A stretch of DNA of 64,000 nt. Origin: Wenjunlia vitaminophila DSM 41686. GTDB taxonomy: Bacteria > Actinomycetota > Actinomycetes > Streptomycetales > Streptomycetaceae. The notes under the pieces are model-generated. The model ran no database searches. It was not told the DNA's origin and saw only the letters and a program-made list of their open reading frames with translations. A program made the position numbers and the translations under genes. Shown here piece after piece: positions 37,213 to 44,522 of this stretch; position 1 is the stretch's first letter; the number at the start of each line of letters is the position of its first letter. The stretch lies in the NCBI RefSeq assembly GCF_000380165.1, contig NZ_KB904635.1, forward strand, positions 62,001 through 126,000, given 5' to 3'.

Positions 37213-39114
37213 ATGACCGAGGCGGAACACCACACCTACGACGTGGTCGTGGTGGGCGCGGGCGGCGCGGGGCTGCGGGCCGCGATCGAGGCCAGGTCCC
37301 AGGGCATGCGCACCGCGGTGATCTGCAAGTCGCTGTTCGGCAAGGCGCACACGGTGATGGCGGAGGGCGGCATCGCCGCGAGCATGGGCAACGTCAACGC
37401 CGGCGACAACTGGCAGGTGCACTTCCGGGACACCATGCGGGGCGGCAAGTTCCTCAACCACTGGCGGATGGCCGAACTGCACGCCAGGGAGGCCCCGGAC
37501 CGGGTGTGGGAGCTGGAGACCTGGGGTGCGCTGTTCGACCGCACCAAGGACGGACGGATCTCCCAGCGCAACTTCGGCGGCCACGAGTACCCGCGTCTCG
37601 CCCACGTCGGTGACCGGACCGGCCTCGAGCTGATCCGCACCCTGCAACAGCGCGTGGTGGCCCTGCAACAGCAGGACGCGGAGGAGTACGGCGACCCCGA
37701 GGCCCGGCTGAGGGTGTTCCAGGAGTGCACCGTCACCCGCGTGCTCAAGGACGGGCAACGGGTGGGCGGGGTGTTCGGGTACGCCCGGGAGAGCGGACGG
37801 TTCTTCGTGGTCTCCGCCCCCGCGGTGGTGCTGGCGACCGGTGGCATCGGCAAGTCGTACCGGGTGACCTCCAACTCCTGGGAGTACACCGGGGACGGGC
37901 ACGCACTGGCGCTGCTCGCCGGGGCCGCGCTGGTCAACATGGAGTTCGTGCAGTTCCACCCGACCGGCATGGTCTGGCCACCGTCGGTCAAGGGCATCCT
38001 GGTCACCGAGTCCGTGCGGGGCGACGGCGGGGTGCTGCGCAACAGTGAGAACAGGCGCTTCATGTTCGACTACGTCCCCGACGTGTTCCGGAAGCACTAC
38101 GCGCAGACCGAACAGGAGGCGGACGGCTGGTACACCGATCCCGACCGGCACCGCCGACCCCCCGAGCTGCTGCCCCGCGACGAGGTCGCCCGGGCCATCA
38201 ACGCCGAGGTGAAGGCGGGCCGGGGAAGTCCGCACGGCGGGGTGTTCCTCGACGTCTCGACCCGGATGTCCGCGCAGGAGATCGTCCGGCGGCTGCCGTC
38301 GATGCACCACCAGTTCAAGGAACTGGCGGACGTGGACATCACGGCGGAGCCGATGGAGGTGGGGCCGACCTGCCACTACGTGATGGGCGGGGTGGACGTC
38401 GACCCCGACACCGCGGCGGCCGTCGGGGTGCCCGGTCTCTACGCGGCCGGGGAGGTCGCCGGCGGGATGCACGGCTCCAACCGGCTCGGCGGCAACTCCC
38501 TGTCCGACCTGCTGGTCTTCGGGCGGAGGGCCGGTCTGCACGCCGCGCGGTACGCGGCGGCGCTGGGCCCGGACCGCCCGGCGGTGCCGGCGCAGCAGGT
38601 GGAGACGGCGGCGGCGGAGGCGCTGCGCCCGTTCAGCGCCGAGGACTCCCCGGGGGAGAACCCGTACGGGGTGCACCAGGAGTTGCAGCAGACCATGAAC
38701 GACCTGGTGGGCATCATCCGCAGGGAGGAGGAGATGCGCCAGGCGCTGGAGCGGCTGTCCGCCCTGCGGTGCCGGGCGGGGCGGGCCGGGGTGGAGGGGC
38801 ACCGCCAGTTCAACCCGGGTTGGCACCTGGCGCTCGACCTGCGGAACATGCTGCTGGTCTCGGAGTGCGTGGCCCGCGCCGCGCTCGAGCGCACCGAGAG
38901 CCGCGGCGGTCACACCCGGGACGACCACCCGGAGATGGCACGTTCCTGGCGGGGCGTCAACCTGCTGTGCACGCTCGACGACGTCGCGCAGGAGCCGGAG
39001 CCGGGCATCCGGCTCACCCGGCGCCAGAACCCGCCGATGCGGTCCGACCTGCTCGCCCTGTTCGAGCGGGAGGAGCTGGGCAAGTACTACACCGACGAGG
39101 AGCTGGCGCCGTGA
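37213..39114 (+). CDS. sdhA: Succinate dehydrogenase/fumarate reductase flavoprotein subunit
   Basis: The 633-residue FAD protein starts at ATG 37213. The dinucleotide-binding motif is VVVGAGGAGLRAAIE, the histidyl-FAD region KAHTVMAEGGIAAS, and the active-site stretches QFHPTGM and HGSNRLGGNSL are intact. It oxidises succinate in the TCA cycle. It lies 72 bases after the anchor gene and is followed by the iron-sulfur subunit. Closest by layout to Rv0248c. Confidence 0.95.
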   Translation: MTEAEHHTYDVVVVGAGGAGLRAAIEARSQGMRTAVICKSLFGKAHTVMAEGGIAASMGNVNAGDNWQVHFRDTMRGGKFLNHWRMAELHAREAPDRVWELETWGALFDRTKDGRISQRNFGGHEYPRLAHVGDRTGLELIRTLQQRVVALQQQDAEEYGDPEARLRVFQECTVTRVLKDGQRVGGVFGYARESGRFFVVSAPAVVLATGGIGKSYRVTSNSWEYTGDGHALALLAGAALVNMEFVQFHPTGMVWPPSVKGILVTESVRGDGGVLRNSENRRFMFDYVPDVFRKHYAQTEQEADGWYTDPDRHRRPPELLPRDEVARAINAEVKAGRGSPHGGVFLDVSTRMSAQEIVRRLPSMHHQFKELADVDITAEPMEVGPTCHYVMGGVDVDPDTAAAVGVPGLYAAGEVAGGMHGSNRLGGNSLSDLLVFGRRAGLHAARYAAALGPDRPAVPAQQVETAAAEALRPFSAEDSPGENPYGVHQELQQTMNDLVGIIRREEEMRQALERLSALRCRAGRAGVEGHRQFNPGWHLALDLRNMLLVSECVARAALERTESRGGHTRDDHPEMARSWRGVNLLCTLDDVAQEPEPGIRLTRRQNPPMRSDLLALFEREELGKYYTDEELAP

Positions 39115-39154
39115 ACCCCGTTGAGAACGCCGATCTGGAGCAGGAGTCGTGGTC

Positions 39155-39922
39155 GTGAGCTACAAGGCGCACTTCAGGGTCTGGCGCGGCAACGCGGCCG
39201 GCGGCGAGCTCCGCGACTACGACGTGGAGGTCAACGAGGGCGAGGTCGTCCTGGACGTCATCCACCGGCTCCAGGCGACCACCGCCCCCGACCTGGCGGT
39301 CCGCTGGAACTGCAAGGCCGGCAAGTGCGGATCGTGCAGCGCCGAGGTGAACGGCAGGCCCCGGCTGATGTGCATGACCCGGATGTCGGTCTTCACCGAG
39401 GCCGAGACCGTCACGGTCACCCCCATGCGGGCCTTCCCCGTGGTGCGGGACCTGGTCACCGACGTCTCGTTCAACTACGCCACCGCTCGGGACGTCCCCG
39501 CGTTCGTACCGCCGGCCGGGCTCGCCGCCGGCGAGTACCGGATGCGGCAGCAGGACGTGGAGCGCTCCCAGGAGTTCCGCAAGTGCATTGAGTGCTTCCT
39601 GTGTCAGAACGTCTGCCACGTGATCCGGGACCACGAGGAGAACAAGCCGGTCTTCGCCGGTCCGCGCTTCCTGATGCGGATCGCCGAGCTCGACATGCAC
39701 CCGCTGGACGCCGCCGCGGAGCAGGGCCTGGACCGCCAGCGCACCGCTCAGGAGACCCACGGCCTCGGCTACTGCAACATCACCAAGTGCTGCACCGAGG
39801 TCTGCCCGGAACACATCAAGATCACCGACAACGCGCTGATCCCGCTCAAGGAACGGGTGGTGGACCGCAGGTACGACCCCCTGGTCTGGCTGGGTTCCAA
39901 GATCCGCCGCCGCAGGGACTGA
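39155..39922 (+). CDS. sdhB: Succinate dehydrogenase iron-sulfur subunit
   Basis: The 255-residue protein carries the 2Fe-2S site WNCKAGKCGSCSAE plus RLMC, and two further clusters in CIECFLCQNVCH and CNITKCCTEVCPEHI. It starts at GTG 39155, eight bases after CAGGAG; the in-frame GTG at 39149 is too close to it. It passes electrons from the flavin to the membrane subunit. A strong terminator follows. Confidence 0.94.
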   Translation: MSYKAHFRVWRGNAAGGELRDYDVEVNEGEVVLDVIHRLQATTAPDLAVRWNCKAGKCGSCSAEVNGRPRLMCMTRMSVFTEAETVTVTPMRAFPVVRDLVTDVSFNYATARDVPAFVPPAGLAAGEYRMRQQDVERSQEFRKCIECFLCQNVCHVIRDHEENKPVFAGPRFLMRIAELDMHPLDAAAEQGLDRQRTAQETHGLGYCNITKCCTEVCPEHIKITDNALIPLKERVVDRRYDPLVWLGSKIRRRRD

Positions 39923-39932
39923 CCGGGGCCCC

Positions 39933-39962
39933 CGCCTCCCGGGGGTCGTTCCCCGGGAGGCG
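39933..39962 (+). terminator. Terminator of the sdh operon
   Basis: A perfect 12-bp inverted repeat CGCCTCCCGGGG (39933-39944 with 39951-39962) and six-base loop, ten bases past the sdhB stop. Confidence 0.8.
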
Positions 39963-39988
39963 TGGCCCAGATCGTCACACCCTTGTCT

Positions 39989-40018
39989 TTGCCGCCATCA
40001 CGCGGACGTGACCACACT
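39989..40018 (+). promoter_or_regulatory. Putative promoter of the GlxA-type regulator
   Basis: TTGCCG, 18 bases, CACACT, then six bases and the GTG at 40025. The -10 is weak (CANNNT) but the spacing fits a leaderless message and no Shine-Dalgarno sequence is seen. Confidence 0.35.
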
Positions 40019-40024
40019 GGTGGG

Positions 40025-41011
40025 GTGGTCAGCCAGCGCATCCTGTTCGCCGTCTTCCCCGGTTTCCAGATCCTCGATCTCACCGGCCCGCACGAGGTGT
40101 TCACCCAGGCGGGACGCCTGACCGGTGGCATCGTCGTCGAGACCGTGGCCCCGGAGCCCGGCCCGGTGCCGTCGAGCGGCGGTCTCGCGGTCTCCCCCAC
40201 CCTGACGACCGACGAGGCGGCGGGGCCGGTGGACACCCTCGTCGCCGTGGGCGGCCCCGGCGTCCACCAGGCGTGCCGGGACGACCGTCTCGTGGAGTGG
40301 TTCGCCCGCACGGCCCGCGGTTCCCGGCGCACCGCGTCGGTGTGCAGCGGCGCCTTCCTGCTGGGTGCGGCGGGACTGCTCGACGGACGGCAGGTGGTCA
40401 CCCACTGGGCGCGCTGTGGTGAACTGGCCGAGCGCTACCCGGGGGCGACGGTCCACCCCGACCCGGTCTTCGTCCGGGACGGCGACCTGTGGACCTCCGC
40501 CGGCATCACCGCGGGCATGGACCTGGCGCTGGCGATGGTCGAGGACGACCACGGTCCCGAGGTCTCCCGCGCCATCGCTCGGCAGCTCGTGATGTTCGTC
40601 CAACGCCCCGGGGGCCAGGCCCAGTTCAGCACCCAGCTCACCGCCCAGCGGCCGACCCGGGCACCCCTGCGTGACCTCCTCGGCTGGGTCGCCGACCACC
40701 TCGAGGACGACCTCACCGTGCCCGCCCTCGCCGCCCGGGCCTCGATGAGCCAACGGAACTTCACCCGGGTCTTCCGTGCCGAGACCGGCCGCACCCCGGC
40801 CGCCTACGTCGAGAGCGTTCGCATCGAGGCCGCGCGGCGCCTGCTCGAGACCACCGCCGCTCCCCTGGACTCGGTGGCACGGACCTGCGGCTTCGGCACC
40901 GTGGAGACGCTGCACCGCAGCTTCAGGCGGGCCCTGCGGACCACCCCGGGCGAGTACCGCAGGCACTTCAGCACCCACTCCGCGGCCGTCCAGAACGGCC
41001 ACCCCCACTGA
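40025..41011 (+). CDS. GlxA-family transcriptional regulator (DJ-1/PfpI domain plus AraC helix-turn-helix)
   Basis: The 328-residue protein has an N-terminal class I amidotransferase-like DJ-1 domain with the nucleophile-elbow motif TASVCSGAFLLGAAGLLDG, then an AraC/XylS C-terminal domain (two helix-turn-helix motifs; YVESVRIEAARRLLETT and VARTCGFGTVETLHRSFRR). Start GTG 40025 gives the typical N-terminus VVSQRILFAVFPGFQILDLT. It lies 11 bases before a stand-alone DJ-1 gene that it probably controls. Confidence 0.9.
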   Translation: MVSQRILFAVFPGFQILDLTGPHEVFTQAGRLTGGIVVETVAPEPGPVPSSGGLAVSPTLTTDEAAGPVDTLVAVGGPGVHQACRDDRLVEWFARTARGSRRTASVCSGAFLLGAAGLLDGRQVVTHWARCGELAERYPGATVHPDPVFVRDGDLWTSAGITAGMDLALAMVEDDHGPEVSRAIARQLVMFVQRPGGQAQFSTQLTAQRPTRAPLRDLLGWVADHLEDDLTVPALAARASMSQRNFTRVFRAETGRTPAAYVESVRIEAARRLLETTAAPLDSVARTCGFGTVETLHRSFRRALRTTPGEYRRHFSTHSAAVQNGHPH

Positions 41012-41022
41012 AAGGCCCACCC

Positions 41023-41715
41023 GTGCGCATCGTCATCCCCCTCTTCGACGGATTCACCGCGCTCGACGCCGTCGGCCCCTACGAGGTCCTCCGGATGCTG
41101 CCGGAGTCCGACGTCGTCTTCGCCGCCACGACCACCGGCCCGTGCCCCGACGGCGACGGAACGCTCTCCCTCGTCGCGACGGCCGCCCTGCACGAGGTCG
41201 CGGACGCCGACGTGCTGCTGGTGCCCGGCGGCCCCGGTGCGCGCCGGGAGCTCACCGACGGGCCCTTGCCGGACTGGATACGCCGCGTCCACTCCACCAC
41301 CCGGTGGACCACCTCGGTCTGCACCGGGTCACTGCTGCTCGGCGCCGCGGGGCTGCTCGACGGCCTCGAGGCCACCACCCACTGGGGAGCCGTGGACACG
41401 CTGGAGTCGTACGGCGCCAGGTACACGGGGCGGCGCGTCGTGGAACAACCCGGAGGCGTCATCACCGCCGCCGGGGTCTCCTCGGGCATCGACATGGCCC
41501 TGCGGCTCGCCGAACTCATCGCCGGACGGGTCGCCGCCGAGGCGTTCCAGCTCGCCATCGAGTACGACCCGCAGCCGCCCTTCGACTCCGGCTCGTACGC
41601 CAGGGCCTCCCAGGAGGCGAAGGACTACCTCGCGGCCCGCCCCCGCCGCCCCGCCTCCCCCGCCCCGCCTCCCCCGCGCCGGGGACCCAGCATGAGGAGC
41701 GTCAGAACATGCTGA
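41023..41715 (+). CDS. DJ-1/PfpI family protein, isonitrile hydratase-like
   Basis: The 230-residue protein shares the fold of its neighbour's N-terminal domain. VPGGPG and SVCTGSLLLGAAGLLDG (Cys100) mark the nucleophile elbow, and THWGAVDTLESYGA and GVSSGIDMALRL match isonitrile hydratases and related enzymes. The C-terminal 25 residues are a Pro/Arg-rich tail. The substrate is unknown. The 3' end overlaps the end of the facing SpoIIE gene by 14 bases. Confidence 0.85.
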   Translation: MRIVIPLFDGFTALDAVGPYEVLRMLPESDVVFAATTTGPCPDGDGTLSLVATAALHEVADADVLLVPGGPGARRELTDGPLPDWIRRVHSTTRWTTSVCTGSLLLGAAGLLDGLEATTHWGAVDTLESYGARYTGRRVVEQPGGVITAAGVSSGIDMALRLAELIAGRVAAEAFQLAIEYDPQPPFDSGSYARASQEAKDYLAARPRRPASPAPPPPRRGPSMRSVRTC

Positions 41716-44380
41716 GCAGGGCGTCCACCGGGTCCTGAACCGTGCTGTCCCCGTTGGGCAGGGACAACTCGAACCAGACCGTCTTGCCGTGCGGGGTCCT
41801 GCGGCTGCCCCAACTGTCGGCCAGCAGGCTCACCAGTTGCAGGCCACGGCCCCCCTCGTCGGTGTCCCTGGCCCGGCGCCGCCTGGGCTGGACCAGGCCG
41901 GAGTCCCACACCTCGCAGACCAGGGTGCGGTCCCGCAGCAGACGCAGCCTGATGTCGCCCTCACCGTGGCGCAGCGCGTTCGTCACCAACTCGCTGACCA
42001 GCAACTCCGTGGTGTCCACCAGGGGGTCGAGGTCCCACTGCCCCAGTCGGGCGCACGCCAGCTCCCGGGCGCGGGACACCGACGTGGGGTCGGGCGGCAG
42101 CGTCCAGTCGCCGACCGCGTCGTCGGGCAGCGCCCGAATCCTGGCCATCAGCAGCGCGATGTCGTCTTCGCCGTGATGGGTGTCCATGGTGGTCAGGATG
42201 TGGTCGCAGACGTCCTCCAGCGGGCGGGTGGGGTCGCCGAGCGCGTGGCGCAGGGCCGTGAGCCCGTCGTCCAACGGCTGGTGCCTGGTCTCCACGAGGC
42301 CGTCGGTGTAGAGACCGAGGAGAGCGCCGTCGGGCAGCTCGACCTCCATCTCCTCGAACGGGTCCTCGCCCACCCCCAACGGCATCCCGCTGGGCACGTC
42401 GAGCATCACCGGGCGCTGTCCCGGCTGCACCAGCAGCGGCGGGAGGTGGCCGGCGTTGGCGAAGGTGCAGCGCCGGGTGACCGCGTCGTAAACCGCGTAC
42501 ACGCAGGTCGCCAGGTACACCTCGGTCAGGTCGGTGTCGTTGCGCTCCTTGGCCTTGGTGCGCCGGCTCCGGCCTCCGGTGGGCTCGCCCAGGCCCCGGA
42601 CGGTCTCGTCCAGCGCGGAGAGCACCTCGGCGGGCTCCAGGTCGAGCAGCGCCAGGGTGCGCACCGCCGTGCGCAGCTCGCCCATCGCCACCGCGGCGCG
42701 CAACCCGCGGCCCATCACGTCGCCGACGACCAGCGCGGTGCGGTGTCCTGGCAGGTCGATGACGTCGAACCAGTCGCCGCCGACCTCGGCCTCGGTGGTG
42801 CCGGGCAGGTAGCGGCAGGCGATGTCCAGGCCGGCGGCCTCGGGGTTCCCCGGCGGCAGCAGGCTGCGCTGGAGGATCAGGGCCCGTTCGTGTTCCCTGC
42901 GGTAGAGGCGGGCGTTGTCGATGCAGACCGCCGCCCTGGCCGCCAGCTCCTCGGCCAGCGCGGTGTCCCGCTCGCCGAACGGCTCGCTGCCCTTGGCCCG
43001 GGAGAACTGCACGAGTCCGAGCACGGTGTCCCGGGCCACCATCGGCACCACCAGGGTGGAGTGCACCATGTTCCCCAGCTCGGGCCCTCCCGCGTCTCCG
43101 CCGAGCGCCTGGGTCTGCGCGGTCCGCAGCGCCTGGGCGCAGGGGGACGCGAACGGGTAGCGGTGGGTGCCGCCGACCTCCACCGGTCCCGTGCCGTCCA
43201 CTCCGCCGGCGTCGCCGAGCGGCACCGGTCCGTCGGACACGGCGCTGGCGAACGCCACCCGGCGCAGCACCCCGCTGCCGTCCGCGGTGCTGTGGCCGCC
43301 CACCGTCTCCAGCAGGTCGTCGCCGCTGAGCAGCACCTGGTAGAGGTCGACCGAGGCCAGGTCGCAGAAGTGCGGGACGGTGACGTCGAGCAGTTCCCTG
43401 GCGGTGGTCTCCAGGTCCAGGCTGTTGCCGATGCGCGCGCCGGCGTCGTTGAGCAGGGCCAGGTTGCGGCGGGCGTTGGCCGCCTCCCGTTCGGCGCGCT
43501 GCCGTCCGGTGATGTCCACGGCGAGGCCGGCGACGCCGATGGGCCGCCCGCTGCCGCTGTGCAACCGGTACAGCGACACCGCCCAGCGGCGCCGTCCCGG
43601 CGCGGTCGGCACGGTGCCGATGACGTGCATGTCCAGCACCGGCTCACCGGAGTCGAGCACCTGGCGCAGCGAGGCGGACAGCCGGTCGGCCTCCACTCTC
43701 GGCAGCAGGTCGTGCACGGTGGTCCCGCGCAGCTCCCCGACCGTGCGGCCGAACGTGGCGGCGAAGCGCTCGTTGACCCGCAGCATCCGCAGCCCGGAGT
43801 CGAACAGGAAGAACCCCATCGGGGACTCGCCGAACACCGCCTGGGAGGCCGCGAGGTCGGTTTCGATGCCACGGAGCATCCGCAGGTCGACAGCGGCGCA
43901 GACGGCCCCGCGACGCCCACCGCCGAGGTCGGACGGCATCACGTAGACCTCGGCCAGCCCCTCCTGCCCGGCCGTGTCCCGGTAGGGGACCAGGCCGATC
44001 CACTCCCGGCCGTCGAGGATCTCCTCGAGTCGTTCCCTGCCCTGCTGCCACAGGTCCCGGGGGACGAACGCGGTGATCGGGTCCTTGCCGATCGCGTCCC
44101 GCGCCGAGGTGCCGAGCAGCGCGGCGGCCCGATCGCTCCACTGTTCGATGCGACCGTCGGGCCCCAGGGAGAACGAGGCGAAGCGCAGGTAGTCGTAGAG
44201 GGTTCCGGACGGACTCGCGGACCAGACCGGAGGGGAGACGACCTCCTCCTGGGCGCGGGGGCGGACGTCGTACTCGTCTCGGTCGGCAGCGGCATGTCGC
44301 ACCTGTGAGCCGCCGGGGGGGCCACCCCGACGGTCCGCACCTGGGTTGCGGGATTCCGCCCTCGCCCGCTTGTCGCTCAC
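41702..44380 (-). CDS. PAS-PAS-GAF-SpoIIE phosphatase with C-terminal HATPase domain (sensor 1)
   Basis: The 892-residue cytoplasmic protein starts at GTG 44380, after GGAGGGG. In order: a charged N-terminus, PAS (about 60-165), PAS (about 180-300), GAF (about 320-495), a PP2C/SpoIIE domain (VGGDWFDVIDLPGHRTALVV, metal site DVMGRG and LYTDGLVETR), and an RsbW-like ATPase domain (ELVTNALRHGEG, GGRGLQLV). It likely dephosphorylates an anti-anti-sigma factor and/or acts as an anti-sigma kinase in response to a small molecule or redox cue. It lies 142 bases after sensor 2. Confidence 0.9.
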   Translation of the reverse strand: MSDKRARAESRNPGADRRGGPPGGSQVRHAAADRDEYDVRPRAQEEVVSPPVWSASPSGTLYDYLRFASFSLGPDGRIEQWSDRAAALLGTSARDAIGKDPITAFVPRDLWQQGRERLEEILDGREWIGLVPYRDTAGQEGLAEVYVMPSDLGGGRRGAVCAAVDLRMLRGIETDLAASQAVFGESPMGFFLFDSGLRMLRVNERFAATFGRTVGELRGTTVHDLLPRVEADRLSASLRQVLDSGEPVLDMHVIGTVPTAPGRRRWAVSLYRLHSGSGRPIGVAGLAVDITGRQRAEREAANARRNLALLNDAGARIGNSLDLETTARELLDVTVPHFCDLASVDLYQVLLSGDDLLETVGGHSTADGSGVLRRVAFASAVSDGPVPLGDAGGVDGTGPVEVGGTHRYPFASPCAQALRTAQTQALGGDAGGPELGNMVHSTLVVPMVARDTVLGLVQFSRAKGSEPFGERDTALAEELAARAAVCIDNARLYRREHERALILQRSLLPPGNPEAAGLDIACRYLPGTTEAEVGGDWFDVIDLPGHRTALVVGDVMGRGLRAAVAMGELRTAVRTLALLDLEPAEVLSALDETVRGLGEPTGGRSRRTKAKERNDTDLTEVYLATCVYAVYDAVTRRCTFANAGHLPPLLVQPGQRPVMLDVPSGMPLGVGEDPFEEMEVELPDGALLGLYTDGLVETRHQPLDDGLTALRHALGDPTRPLEDVCDHILTTMDTHHGEDDIALLMARIRALPDDAVGDWTLPPDPTSVSRARELACARLGQWDLDPLVDTTELLVSELVTNALRHGEGDIRLRLLRDRTLVCEVWDSGLVQPRRRRARDTDEGGRGLQLVSLLADSWGSRRTPHGKTVWFELSLPNGDSTVQDPVDALLSMF

Positions 44381-44522
44381 GTACCCGACCCCTCCAGCCT
44401 CACCACCCGGACCGGCCGCATCCGAGTATTCAGCATTTCCTACGCACGGCACACGATGTTGACGATCACAGCATCATTTCTCCGCACGCCCCAACGGACG
44501 AACCACTGCGATTGCTGCGAAA

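Noticed and set aside
37060-38928. Long minus-strand frame opposite sdhA
   Set aside because: Antisense shadow of a conserved flavoprotein; long open antisense frames are routine at this base composition.
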